Shown in pieces: positions 52,716 to 60,290 of a stretch of 64,000 bases of DNA. The notes beneath the pieces are model-generated. The model ran no database searches. It saw only the letters and a list, made by a program, of their open reading frames with translations, and was not told where the DNA came from. The position numbers and the translations under genes are program-made. Numbering within the stretch: position 1 is the stretch's first letter; each line of letters starts with the position of its first letter. The stretch is from a virus. The stretch spans positions 1 to 64,000 of IMG/VR virus record IMGVR_UViG_3300034200_001896. One strand, given 5' to 3'.

Positions 52716-52958
52716 ATGGAAAATCTCAATCTAATCGGACGTTTAATAGCCTTCCACACCAATTTTGCAAGAACAAAAATAATATTGGGTGTAGTATCTG
52801 ATACACGGATGGTGACATCAAAAAACTTATTTGGCTTTAAAAAACAAATAACAGAATATAAGATTGTTTGGCAGGATAAGGAATATGACGATACATGGAC
52901 AACAGAAAATGGCATTAAAACAGGCGCAGAAATATTAAATAACTATAAAAATTTATGA
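52716..52958 (+). CDS. EW-family protein
   Basis: 80 residues: L-I-G-R-L-I-A-F, L-G-V-V-S-D-T, Y-K-I-V-W-Q-D. AT-rich codons again. ATGA overlap with the next copy. Confidence 0.7.
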   Translation: MENLNLIGRLIAFHTNFARTKIILGVVSDTRMVTSKNLFGFKKQITEYKIVWQDKEYDDTWTTENGIKTGAEILNNYKNL

Positions 52959-53215
52959 AAAACTCATCCATCAAAGTAGGTGACCTTGTGCTTTGCAAGG
53001 CAAAAATAGACCCAAGTTATGATTTTGAAGATAAAAATATAAAACTTGTGATTGGGTGGATAACAAAAAAAACTACAACTACTTTTATGGATGGTAAATT
53101 TACAATTTTCCATGTACAATGGAGCGACAAAGAAACAGATGGTGAATTAAAAGAGGAAGATGCACTATCGGTACGTAATTTTTTCTTAAAAATGCGAAAG
53201 GAATGGGGTATTTAA
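52955..53215 (+). CDS. EW-family protein
   Basis: 86 residues: I-K-V-G-D-L-V-L-C, I-G-W-I-T-K-K, F-H-V-Q-W-S-D, tail R-N-F-F-L-K-M-R-K. Confidence 0.75.
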   Translation: MKNSSIKVGDLVLCKAKIDPSYDFEDKNIKLVIGWITKKTTTTFMDGKFTIFHVQWSDKETDGELKEEDALSVRNFFLKMRKEWGI

Positions 53216-53216
53216 A

Positions 53217-53393
53217 ATGGCTACTTGTTTTAAGTGCATGTCTAAAATTGATGCTTGGGCTAGAGTTTGTCCGTATTGCACTAGAGATGTATATAGTATC
53301 AGCAGCTCATCAGGGGGTTCTTCCGCTCAAAGCGAAGGAATATTTTCATTAGTAATTTTGATTATCATAGTTGGCATGGCTATATTTAAATAA
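53217..53393 (+). CDS. Zinc-ribbon membrane protein, 58 aa
   Basis: C-F-K-C-M and V-C-P-Y-C-T form a ribbon at residues 4-24; a Ser/Gly linker precedes I-F-S-L-V-I-L-I-I-I-V-G-M-A-I-F, a membrane helix. Starts one base after the previous stop. Confidence 0.65.
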   Translation: MATCFKCMSKIDAWARVCPYCTRDVYSISSSSGGSSAQSEGIFSLVILIIIVGMAIFK

Positions 53394-53462
53394 ATTTTTC
53401 TATTTAAAAAGACCCATATGCATGGGTAGTAGAAACCCCATCATCGATGCTAAATCCCCTAC

Positions 53463-53495
53463 GGGTTGCTAATTACTATTAGCAACCCTATTTTA
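53463..53495 (+). terminator. Rho-independent terminator
   Basis: GGGTTGCTAAT-TACT-ATTAGCAACCC, 11-bp stem, then TATTTTATTT. A smaller ACCCAT/ATGGGT palindrome lies just upstream (53412-53427). Confidence 0.85.
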
Positions 53496-53552
53496 TTTGC
53501 ATCAGAAAGGCCGTAGATTTGCGTACAAACGATTCTTTGAGGACAGGGCAAC

Positions 53553-53762
53553 TTGGACACGTTCAACGAAAAGAGCATTTCTATAGGCGCTTTAGTGCGT
53601 ATAAAGGTGCATGGAGCAAAGCGCTATCTTGGCATCGTCACGGAACGCATTTGGCACGGCAATGCTAAAAAACTAGGTTATACTGTTTACTTGATGGAAC
53701 TGGAAGCTAGCATCATGATGTTCGACCATGAATTTGAGGTTTTAAGTGATAAAGTATCGTAA
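53553..53762 (+). CDS. EW-family protein, IGALV subgroup, TTG start
   Basis: I-S-I-G-A-L-V-R-I, L-G-I-V-T-E-R, Y-T-V-Y-L. TTG start behind GAGGACAGGGC. The next three genes share I-G-A/D-L-V, a local subgroup without E-W. Confidence 0.65.
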   Translation: MDTFNEKSISIGALVRIKVHGAKRYLGIVTERIWHGNAKKLGYTVYLMELEASIMMFDHEFEVLSDKVS

Positions 53763-53985
53763 TCCAATAGCAATTGGTGCTTTAGTAAAAGATAAAAGCA
53801 CAAAACGCCTAGCAATCATTCTAGATAAAATGAGCACTAGCGAATGGGAGCGAACTGATAAAGATAATGAATTCAATGCTGGAATAGTTTATGGCATGCA
53901 ATTTATGGACGGAATAGGACCGTTTAAGACATATCGGTACGCTTATGAGGTAGAAGTACTAAGTCGAGGAAAGGAGAATGGATAG
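53746..53985 (+). CDS. EW-family protein, IGALV subgroup, GTG start
   Basis: 79 residues: I-A-I-G-A-L-V-K-D, L-A-I-I-L-D-K, a longer acidic loop, then Y-E-V-E-V-L. GAGG lies six bases before the GTG. Confidence 0.65.
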   Translation: MIKYRNPIAIGALVKDKSTKRLAIILDKMSTSEWERTDKDNEFNAGIVYGMQFMDGIGPFKTYRYAYEVEVLSRGKENG

Positions 53986-54172
53986 AAAGGTAATAGATTT
54001 TAAAATAGGTGACCTTGTTTACCTAAACATAGAAAATGGCGACGGTGGGATGGGGATGGTTATAAGCGATATAGTTTATACGGAAATAGAGTTTTATTAT
54101 GCTGTTTTCTCCATGCGGGAAAATAAAATCATAATTGCGTTCCCTTATGAATTGGAATTAGTACGTGGCTAA
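53978..54172 (+). CDS. EW-family protein, divergent
   Basis: 64 residues: F-K-I-G-D-L-V-Y-L, M-G-M-V-I-S-D, Y-Y-A-V-F. Overlaps the upstream gene by eight bases. Confidence 0.65.
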   Translation: MDRKVIDFKIGDLVYLNIENGDGGMGMVISDIVYTEIEFYYAVFSMRENKIIIAFPYELELVRG

Positions 54173-54184
54173 CTATTTATATGT

Positions 54185-54412
54185 ATGGGGAACAAAAGAA
54201 TCATTCCAGACGTTCATATACCAATTGGTGCGCTTGTGAGAGTTAATATCATAAAGCGTAGAGAAGATTTAGCCGTTGTTGTAGATAAAAACGTTGGCTT
54301 ACTTGAAAACTGTTGGTATATGGTCCATAGCTTAAGCACTGGTAAAGAATATATGGCATATCCTCATGAACTTGTTTGGTTAACTAAGGAAAGGGATGGT
54401 GAAAGCGGGTAA
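54185..54412 (+). CDS. EW-family protein, IGALV subgroup
   Basis: 75 residues: I-P-I-G-A-L-V-R-V, L-A-V-V-V-D-K, W-Y-M-V-H. The closing Y-P-H-E-L-V-W matches F-P-Y-E-L-E-L of the preceding copy. Confidence 0.65.
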   Translation: MGNKRIIPDVHIPIGALVRVNIIKRREDLAVVVDKNVGLLENCWYMVHSLSTGKEYMAYPHELVWLTKERDGESG

Positions 54413-54452
54413 CGTCTTAAAACGCCTATATTACATACGGAGGGATTTCTTC

Positions 54453-54980
54453 ATGAAAAGTGGAACAACAGTATATTATGATTTGGTGCATGCAATAAAA
54501 GAAGAATTTCCCGATTTTGAAGTTATCCCTAAACTTAACAGTAAACTCATGTGGGCATGCTATTATTTTGGCCTTATGCGTTTCTGGAATCCCTATTTCA
54601 TGGAACGTTATATTACAACCGCATTTGGCAAGGTTTATATGCCCGCTGAGTTGATTGGAACTGAAATAGGAGCGGACGTATTGCGTCATGAATTGGTGCA
54701 TTTGCGTGATGCAAAACGTTGGGGAATCCTGTTTTATTCATCCTATCTCTTATTTCCGCTACCCGCCATTTTTACCATGAGAGCGTATTGGGAATATCGC
54801 GGTTATTGCGAAAGTCTACGTTGCGAATATGAGCGCTATGGCGTAGTTTATAGCGAAAGTTTAAATTATTATGTTTCCCTTTTCACCGGTCCTGCCTATT
54901 TATGGATGTGTCCATTCCAAGATTTTATAATGGGACAATTTGTTGCTTTTTGCAAAAAAGAAGGGATAAGGATTGTATAA
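54453..54980 (+). CDS. Putative zinc metalloprotease
   Basis: 175 residues. L-R-H-E-L-V-H-L-R-D near residue 78 is an HExxH site, followed by two hydrophobic stretches (FYSSYLLFPLPAIF; YYVSLFTGPAYLWM) that may touch a membrane, and E-Y-R-G-Y-C-E-S-L-R-C-E between them with possible third-ligand Glu residues. The chosen ATG has CGGAGGG upstream; an earlier ATG at 54396 is weaker. Similar short proteins occur in other phages. Confidence 0.65.
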   Translation: MKSGTTVYYDLVHAIKEEFPDFEVIPKLNSKLMWACYYFGLMRFWNPYFMERYITTAFGKVYMPAELIGTEIGADVLRHELVHLRDAKRWGILFYSSYLLFPLPAIFTMRAYWEYRGYCESLRCEYERYGVVYSESLNYYVSLFTGPAYLWMCPFQDFIMGQFVAFCKKEGIRIV

Positions 54981-54981
54981 T

Positions 54982-55302
54982 ATGAAAAAAAGTATGCTTT
55001 TGGCACGTCCAACTTTAGCTGAATTAAAAGAAAATGTCACCTTGAATGACAAACCAATTAATAAACACGGCGTTGATAGCGATAGTGAACTGTTTTCTAA
55101 ATTAGAAAGTATTGCTCATGAATTAGAACAAGTAAATGTAAATTTAGGTGGTCATCAATTGTTAAAAGCATTGCATACACGCATGGTAGATGTTTTAAAA
55201 GACATTGAGCCATCATACGATTATTCCTATCAAGATGGCGGTGAAGAGGGACAAGAAACACCTGAAGAAGAATATGAATTTAGCGAAGAAGATTTTGAAT
55301 AA
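54982..55302 (+). CDS. Hypothetical acidic protein
   Basis: 106 residues: K-S-M-L-L-A-R-P-T-L-A-E-L-K-E-N-V-T, a helical middle, and an acidic tail (GGEEGQETPEEEYEFSEEDFE). Confidence 0.6.
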   Translation: MKKSMLLARPTLAELKENVTLNDKPINKHGVDSDSELFSKLESIAHELEQVNVNLGGHQLLKALHTRMVDVLKDIEPSYDYSYQDGGEEGQETPEEEYEFSEEDFE

Positions 55303-55375
55303 TTTAAAGGCGCTAGTCCTGTTTCTTATTATATTGCCTTATTGGTTAGTTAGGGAAATAAAAAACAGAAAGTAG
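55295..55375 (+). CDS. Possible 26-aa membrane peptide
   Basis: TTG start overlapping the upstream stop; N-N-L-K-A-L-V-L-F-L-I-I-L-P-Y-W-L-V-R is hydrophobic with a basic end. Weak support. Confidence 0.3.
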   Translation: MNNLKALVLFLIILPYWLVREIKNRK

Positions 55376-55417
55376 GAAGTAAAATAGTTTTAGGCCGCTT
55401 CGCGGTTTGCGCCTCCA

Positions 55418-55438
55418 AGCCCCCTTTGGGGGCTTTTT
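55418..55438 (+). terminator. Rho-independent terminator
   Basis: AGCCCCC-TTT-GGGGGCT then TTTT. A CCGC-TTCG-GCGG hairpin with UUCG-like loop lies 15 bases upstream. Confidence 0.9.
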
Positions 55439-55448
55439 CATTATTTTC

Positions 55449-55466
55449 AACTACTTATATATTATG
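55449..55466 (+). promoter_or_regulatory. AACTACTTATATATTATG element overlapping a start codon
   Basis: 16 of 18 bases match the element at 15203, again directly after a terminator and with no Shine-Dalgarno before the ATG. Confidence 0.4.
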
Positions 55467-55667
55467 GCATTCCGTAGACCATGTTATGTAAAGGTAGGTG
55501 ATTTAGTTCGTACCCGTGGAGATTTAGATATCTACGGATATGTTACATATATTGATGGTAACAGCGAAACTGGTGAATATTACGTAGAAATAGTTTTCGA
55601 TGAGGACGCTGACCCATTGTATTTTTATGATGACCAACTGGAAGTATTAACGGTAATTAAAGAATAA
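55464..55667 (+). CDS. EW-family protein
   Basis: 67 residues: V-K-V-G-D-L-V-R-T, Y-G-Y-V-T-Y-I, Y-Y-V-E-I-V-F. The Trp is replaced by Ile. TAATG overlap with the next gene. Confidence 0.65.
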   Translation: MAFRRPCYVKVGDLVRTRGDLDIYGYVTYIDGNSETGEYYVEIVFDEDADPLYFYDDQLEVLTVIKE

Positions 55668-55894
55668 TGGAACATAACATAGGCGATTTGCTCCTTGCAC
55701 ACACCGTTGATGGTGGTATAATGTTTGGAATAATAACAAAGATAGATGAATCTTTATTTGACAAAAATTTTAACTTATACACCGTAACTTGGTTTCAAAA
55801 AAATAATATTCAAGATACCCGTGACTATACATACAACAACATAACTCGTTTGAAAAAAAATTTAGAAGATTATTTTAATAACGATAGGGTTTAA
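55667..55894 (+). CDS. EW-family protein
   Basis: 75 residues: H-N-I-G-D-L-L-L-A, F-G-I-I-T-K-I, Y-T-V-T-W-F-Q, tail R-L-K-K-N-L-E-D-Y. Confidence 0.7.
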   Translation: MEHNIGDLLLAHTVDGGIMFGIITKIDESLFDKNFNLYTVTWFQKNNIQDTRDYTYNNITRLKKNLEDYFNNDRV

Positions 55895-55896
55895 AT

Positions 55897-56073
55897 ATGA
55901 GTTCTGAACAATTAGATAATTTAGTTAAACTTTCTAAGCATTTTATTTCTATTTGTATTATTTGTTTATCACTATTAATAATTTGTAAAGTTGCTTACTC
56001 ATATTGGATAGACCCACCACAAAAACCTCAACCACGTTTTAAAAATACATTACAAAGAGATATAAATCCATAA
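55897..56073 (+). CDS. Small membrane protein, 58 aa
   Basis: F-I-S-I-C-I-I-C-L-S-L-L-I-I-C-K-V-A is one membrane helix; a Pro-rich, basic tail follows. Lies immediately before the transglycosylase-like gene; a holin or spanin-like role is possible but not shown. Confidence 0.55.
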   Translation: MSSEQLDNLVKLSKHFISICIICLSLLIICKVAYSYWIDPPQKPQPRFKNTLQRDINP

Positions 56074-56074
56074 T

Positions 56075-56710
56075 ATGAAAAAATTTTTTTTGATTCTGAC
56101 GGCTGTTTTATCACTTGGCGTTGCTCCTGCGCCAATCATGAAGCCCTTGATGTGGGAACAAAAAAATCCTAAAAGAAATAAATGGAGTGAATTTACATTT
56201 CAACAAATATATCGTAATTTTGATTCTTTTAATAAAGTAAAAGACATGGATTTTTTTTGTCCAAATTACAATAATTTAAATCGGGACGAACGAGTTAATG
56301 TTTGGGGTCAATTAATAGCAGCAATGTCTTGGTATGAAAGCGGTCACAATCCAAAAGCCAGATTACCGCAACCAAGCTTAGGTATAGACCCTGTTACTAA
56401 TCAATATACATGCGCCGAAGGTTTATTACAATTAGGCTATGCTGATACAATGTGGCATTCGTATTGTGATTTTGATTGGTCGCAAGATATACAATTTGAT
56501 ATAACGGACGGTAGAAAAACCACTTTTGACCCATATATTAATTTAAAATGCGGTATTGGCATTCTTGCTAATCAAATTGATAAATATGGTAAAATAGTAT
56601 TAACTCGCGGCGCTTATTGGTCTGTATTAAAAGATGGACATAAAAATAGTAGATTAGAAGGAATAAGAAAAATAGTTAGTAACTATGAAATGTGTAAATT
56701 AAATGAATAA
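56075..56710 (+). CDS. Lytic transglycosylase-like endolysin with N-terminal signal or anchor
   Basis: 211 residues. MKKFFLILTAVLSLGVAPAP is a signal-like helix. A-A-M-S-W-Y-E-S-G-H-N-P places the catalytic Glu at about 88, as in SLT-type lysozyme-fold transglycosylases (E-S-x-x-N/H-P); A-E-G-L-L-Q-L and D-P-Y-I-N-L-K-C-G-I-G-I-L match the following G-L-M-Q and N-I-x-x-G segments. A signal-bearing endolysin exported by the host is the likely role. Confidence 0.75.
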   Translation: MKKFFLILTAVLSLGVAPAPIMKPLMWEQKNPKRNKWSEFTFQQIYRNFDSFNKVKDMDFFCPNYNNLNRDERVNVWGQLIAAMSWYESGHNPKARLPQPSLGIDPVTNQYTCAEGLLQLGYADTMWHSYCDFDWSQDIQFDITDGRKTTFDPYINLKCGIGILANQIDKYGKIVLTRGAYWSVLKDGHKNSRLEGIRKIVSNYEMCKLNE

Positions 56711-57026
56711 TAATATAAAAATAACGTTAGTAGCAATTTGTTTAATAAGTAATGGAATATTTGCCGCTTTTTTGTCAAAATCTATTAGACTTGGAAACAC
56801 GGCTTGGTATTGGTCATACTTGACTAGCTTCATTAGTGCTTCAGTGTTTGCTTATCAATTAAAAGAAAAATTACTACCATTAACTGTTACATCAGTATTT
56901 CAAACTTTCTTTTTTCATGCCGCTTGGTACGCAACAGCATTTTTTATTTTATCGAATGAATTACAAGGTCATAAATTGTTTGGTCTTATATTGGCATTTT
57001 GTGGTATGATAATAATGAGTTTGTAA
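56703..57026 (+). CDS. Four-helix membrane protein, holin or transporter-like
   Basis: 107 residues with four hydrophobic stretches (ITLVAICLISNGIFAAFL; YWSYLTSFISASVFAY; AAWYATAFFILS; LFGLILAFCGMIIMSL). The last helix resembles EamA/SMR-type transporters. Overlap with the endolysin gene suggests co-expression, so holin is the competing idea. Confidence 0.55.
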   Translation: MNNNIKITLVAICLISNGIFAAFLSKSIRLGNTAWYWSYLTSFISASVFAYQLKEKLLPLTVTSVFQTFFFHAAWYATAFFILSNELQGHKLFGLILAFCGMIIMSL

Positions 57027-57037
57027 AGGGGAACTAT

Positions 57038-57286
57038 ATGGGACTAACACAAACACAAATTGAAAATGCTAAAAATGTAGCATGTGAAAAATGCGGAAAT
57101 GAAATTTTAAAACAAGTTTATGTTATTAAATCAATTTCTGCTTTATTAACTGGGGAGTCTAAAGATACTTATATTCCAGTACCAATATTTGCATGCAATG
57201 ATTGCAATCATGTTAATGAAATATTTTGCAAAGACTTAAATATCTCTTCCAAAATAAATAAATCTGTTCTTCATGTAACAGTATAA
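57038..57286 (+). CDS. Zinc-ribbon protein of cyanophage type
   Basis: 82 residues: C-E-K-C-G-N-E-I, V-Y-V-I-K-S-I-S-A-L-L, I-P-V-P-I-F-A-C-N-D-C-N-H-V-N. This order recurs in T4-like cyanophages with unknown role. Start after AAAGGGGAACTAT. Confidence 0.7.
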   Translation: MGLTQTQIENAKNVACEKCGNEILKQVYVIKSISALLTGESKDTYIPVPIFACNDCNHVNEIFCKDLNISSKINKSVLHVTV

Positions 57287-57349
57287 TTATTTTAGATTGA
57301 TACCTAGGTAAAACTCATGTATGATGGCAAGACGACTGGAGATTTAAGT

Positions 57350-57874
57350 ATGAAAGTTCTTGCGCTGTCTGCTAATTATGAGCCTCTTGGTGTTGTCTCT
57401 TGGGAACGGGCTATTACGCTTGTTTATTCAGATAAAGTTTCTGTAGTTGAAGAATATGATTGTTTTGTGCGTTCTCCGTCAGTTCAAGTTAAAATTCCTG
57501 CTGTTGTTGTTTTTAAAAAATCGTTTATAGGTAATAAACGTAATTCTGTTAGATTTTCTCGTAAGAATGTTTGGATTCGTGATGAGGGAAAGTGCCAATA
57601 TTGTCATTTGCATGTTTCTCTTTCTACTTTCACTATTGACCACGTTATTCCAAAAACTCTCGGTGGAAAAACCGTTTGGGATAATGTAGTTGTATGCTGC
57701 TATTCTTGTAATCAAAAAAAGGGCGATAAAAGTTTGAAAGAAGCCGGATTTAAACTATTTAAAGTACCACGGAAGCCATTTAAGTTACCGTATCTACAAG
57801 AAATAACAGATGGACAATACAACTTGGAAAAAAATATTCCCCAAGAGTGGAAATTCTATCTAGAAAGATTTTAA
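57350..57874 (+). CDS. HNH endonuclease (5-methylcytosine-type McrA-like fold)
   Basis: 174 residues. Start M-K-V-L-A-L-S-A-N-Y-E-P-L-G-V-V-S-W is the canonical opening of this family. C-Q-Y-C...T-I-D-H-V-I-P-K-T-L-G-G-K...V-V-V-C-C-Y-S-C-N-Q-K-K-G contains the HNH core with zinc Cys pairs. Often chromosomal or phage-borne with unclear targets. GGAG precedes the ATG; a longer start at 57317 is rejected. Confidence 0.9.
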   Translation: MKVLALSANYEPLGVVSWERAITLVYSDKVSVVEEYDCFVRSPSVQVKIPAVVVFKKSFIGNKRNSVRFSRKNVWIRDEGKCQYCHLHVSLSTFTIDHVIPKTLGGKTVWDNVVVCCYSCNQKKGDKSLKEAGFKLFKVPRKPFKLPYLQEITDGQYNLEKNIPQEWKFYLERF

Positions 57875-58459
57875 ATGAGAATTACTGTTATCGATACTGA
57901 AACAACAGGTCTTGACCTGTTAAAACACGAAATTATTCAAATAGCTGCAATAGAATTAGAACAAGAAGACTGCGGCGATTTAAAGACTATTAAAGAATTT
58001 CAATATAATATTCGACCATTTAATATAAACACCGCTAGTCCAGAAGCGCTTAGGATAAACGGATATAATAAAAATGATTGGGAAGAAGCAAGTTCTTTTT
58101 CTGAAGTTATTGGTCTTTTAAATAATATTTGGGATAATTCTGAGTTATTGCTTGGCCAAAACCTAATTTTTGATTTACGTTTTATAGCAAAACATTATAA
58201 ACGTTATGGTTTTAACTGTCCAAATTTTCCACGTTATATCGACACAAAACACATGGGTAGTCTTTTAGTAAGTGAAGGAGTTATGAAATCAAGCTCCATG
58301 GATAATATGTGTAAGCACTTTAATATAAAATTTAAAGGTAGAGCACATACAGCGTTGACTGATTGCCAAAGAACTGTTACATTGTGGAGACAGCTAGCTA
58401 AGTATGCAGAAGCAAAAAAGTTTTCTTACAAGGAGCCATATAATCCCCATGCAAAATAG
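57875..58459 (+). CDS. DEDDh exonuclease, DNA polymerase III epsilon-like
   Basis: 194 residues. V-I-D-T-E-T-T-G-L (ExoI, Asp and Glu), G-Q-N-L-I-F-D-L-R-F (ExoII Asp), and G-R-A-H-T-A-L-T-D-C (ExoIII His and Asp) are all present. 3'-5' exonuclease, plausibly the proofreader of the alpha-like polymerase whose end starts this window. Overlaps the next gene by 11 bases. Confidence 0.9.
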   Translation: MRITVIDTETTGLDLLKHEIIQIAAIELEQEDCGDLKTIKEFQYNIRPFNINTASPEALRINGYNKNDWEEASSFSEVIGLLNNIWDNSELLLGQNLIFDLRFIAKHYKRYGFNCPNFPRYIDTKHMGSLLVSEGVMKSSSMDNMCKHFNIKFKGRAHTALTDCQRTVTLWRQLAKYAEAKKFSYKEPYNPHAK

Positions 58460-58643
58460 AATTCAAATGCCCGAGAATCTTTCTCCTAAAGACTTAGACC
58501 GTATCTCTTATGTTTTTTCTAAGATGTCTATGGCTTCCAAGCACGATTTTTTAGCAGCAATGATGGTAGAGTGCCCAAAGCAGTATATAAAAGTCATAGA
58601 AGCCCTTGGAAGCGATTACAAAAAATCTATGGTGCAAGCATGA
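58449..58643 (+). CDS. Small helical protein
   Basis: 64 residues: L-S-P-K-D-L-D-R-I-S-Y-V-F-S-K-M-S-M-A-S-K-H-D-F. AAGGAG sits 13 bases upstream. Overlaps the next start by four bases (ATGA). Confidence 0.6.
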   Translation: MQNRIQMPENLSPKDLDRISYVFSKMSMASKHDFLAAMMVECPKQYIKVIEALGSDYKKSMVQA

Positions 58644-58867
58644 AAGCTGGTGCTTTAGTTAAAGTTGAAATATTGACACCCGGTTTATCAGTATATTCTT
58701 ATGGTATTTTAGTTGATGATGAAGCTCATGACTTATATGACGGCAGAGAAAAATATAAAAAGATATGGGTTTTTAAATATCCTGAGTCATATGGAGAAAT
58801 GGAGCCTAAAAACATGTTAATTCAAGAAGAACGTATAACTCACATTAAGACGTTTGAGGATTGGTGA
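58640..58867 (+). CDS. EW-family protein, GALV subgroup
   Basis: 75 residues: M-K-A-G-A-L-V-K-V, Y-G-I-L-V-D-D, I-W-V-F-K-Y. It begins at the ATGA overlap. Confidence 0.6.
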   Translation: MKAGALVKVEILTPGLSVYSYGILVDDEAHDLYDGREKYKKIWVFKYPESYGEMEPKNMLIQEERITHIKTFEDW

Positions 58868-58880
58868 AACTAGATAATAA

Positions 58881-58900
58881 TATGGGTTTTTATACCCATA
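58881..58900 (+). promoter_or_regulatory. Leader hairpin before the 58911 gene
   Basis: TATGGGT-TTTTAT-ACCCATA; AAGGAG follows directly, so the hairpin could protect the mRNA end or control access. Confidence 0.45.
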
Positions 58901-58910
58901 AGGAGTCTAT

Positions 58911-59072
58911 ATGTTTCTCCCAGCTATAGCTGAAAAGCTAAAGAAAGAAAAAGAAATCACAATCGAAAAGCGTTTAGAACTTCCCAATTATCAAGAACAA
59001 TACGAAGAATATTATAAAAATAAAGAAAAAGAACAACCAAAACAAACAGTTATTCAAATTCAAATACTATAA
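58911..59072 (+). CDS. Small charged protein, 53 aa
   Basis: F-L-P-A-I-A-E-K-L-K-K-E-K-E-I-T-I-E-K-R-L-E-L-P then a Lys/Glu/Gln-rich helix. AAGGAG precedes the ATG. Confidence 0.6.
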   Translation: MFLPAIAEKLKKEKEITIEKRLELPNYQEQYEEYYKNKEKEQPKQTVIQIQIL

Positions 59073-59098
59073 TTAAATAAGAAATTTAAGCTTTAAGA

Positions 59099-59134
59099 AA
59101 CTACTTATGTCATAGCGCATAGGTAGTTTTTTTA
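59099..59134 (+). terminator. Rho-independent terminator
   Basis: AACTACTTATG / CATAGGTAGTT (one G-U) with an eight-base loop, then TTTTTTT. Confidence 0.8.
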
Positions 59135-59138
59135 TTTT

Positions 59139-60026
59139 ATGGAACTTTTACTAGAAAATATTAGCCACGAAGAACTTAAAAAATATACAAAAGAGTTCTA
59201 TAATTATGCTAAAAAACAATTAAAACTAACACGTACGCCGAAAGTGTTTTTTAAAAAAAATCAATTCAATGCAGATGATTTATTAGGTAAAACTGGTTAT
59301 TATGACCCAGAAAAAGAAGAAATACATTTATATATATCTGATAGACATGCAAAAGATATAATACGTTCTTTCTCACACGAATTAGTACATCATGCACAAA
59401 AATTAGCTGGATTTGATAATAATATCAATTTATCTTTAACTAGTAGCGACCCAGCGTACGCTTCCCACGATGAAGGATTAAGAGAAATGGAACGTGATGC
59501 TTTCGAACGTGGTAATATGATTTTTAGAGATTGGACAGACAACAAAAAACTTGAGAGGAAAAACAACATGGCAGAGCAAAAAAAATTACCAAAAAGTGTA
59601 GTTAAAAAAGGTCATAAAATAGCTAAAAAAATAGAAAAAACCGACAGTGCCGTAAATCCATATGCTGTTGGCATGGCGGCTGCTAAAAAAGAAGCTGGTT
59701 TAACAGAGCTAGAAGATAAAAAGAAAGCAGATTTAAATAAAGACGGTAAAATTTCTTCATATGAAAAAAAGCGTGGAGAAGCTATAGAGAAATCTATAAA
59801 AAAAACAGCTAAAAAGCAAGCAAAAGACGATATGAAAGCTCGCCACGGTAAAGACATTGAAGAACAAGGTGAATATGTTGAAAAACTAGAAGAAAATAAA
59901 AGTCAAGAAATACAACATCCATATCCGCAGCTATTTACCGAAAAAGAGCGTATTCTTAAAGATGTATTTAATAAGCGAGAAGAAGCAATATATCAAGAAT
60001 TAATTAATCGATTCATTAAAAAATAA
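59139..60026 (+). CDS. Putative virion metalloprotease with CTS-like start and EF-hand-like segment
   Basis: 295 residues. Begins M-E-L-L-L-E, an L-L-E ending. S-H-E-L-V-H-H-A-Q near 82 is an HExxH zinc site, with L-R-E-M-E-R-D-A-F-E as possible third ligand downstream. Residues 145-200 are Lys-rich. L-N-K-D-G-K-I-S-S-Y-E-K resembles a single EF-hand loop. Known from marine T4-like phages beside virion genes. The start follows a terminator without an obvious binding site. Confidence 0.65.
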   Translation: MELLLENISHEELKKYTKEFYNYAKKQLKLTRTPKVFFKKNQFNADDLLGKTGYYDPEKEEIHLYISDRHAKDIIRSFSHELVHHAQKLAGFDNNINLSLTSSDPAYASHDEGLREMERDAFERGNMIFRDWTDNKKLERKNNMAEQKKLPKSVVKKGHKIAKKIEKTDSAVNPYAVGMAAAKKEAGLTELEDKKKADLNKDGKISSYEKKRGEAIEKSIKKTAKKQAKDDMKARHGKDIEEQGEYVEKLEENKSQEIQHPYPQLFTEKERILKDVFNKREEAIYQELINRFIKK

Positions 60027-60280
60027 TGGCTAGAGAATTTATTATACAGTTAGATAATACTAGGGCTTCCGGGTCTTTAGCGGGATATTTACCAACGGTT
60101 TCTAATGGTGGTAATACGTATATTTTAACTGTGGCTGATTCTGGAAATACATATTTAGCAAAATATCCCATATACGTGCTTACTCCCATGGGGCAATATA
60201 CAAACACCGTTTTATCATTAAAAAATACTGGTGTACCATATCGATTATTTGTTGGCGATAAAGAAGATAATTTACCTTAA
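60026..60280 (+). CDS. Small beta-rich protein
   Basis: 84 residues: R-E-F-I-I-Q-L-D-N, Y-I-L-T-V-A-D-S-G-N-T-Y, I-Y-V-L-T-P-M-G. Beta strands with Gly/Asn turns, likely structural. One-base overlap with the preceding gene. Confidence 0.6.
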   Translation: MAREFIIQLDNTRASGSLAGYLPTVSNGGNTYILTVADSGNTYLAKYPIYVLTPMGQYTNTVLSLKNTGVPYRLFVGDKEDNLP

Positions 60281-60290
60281 GGATTATATA

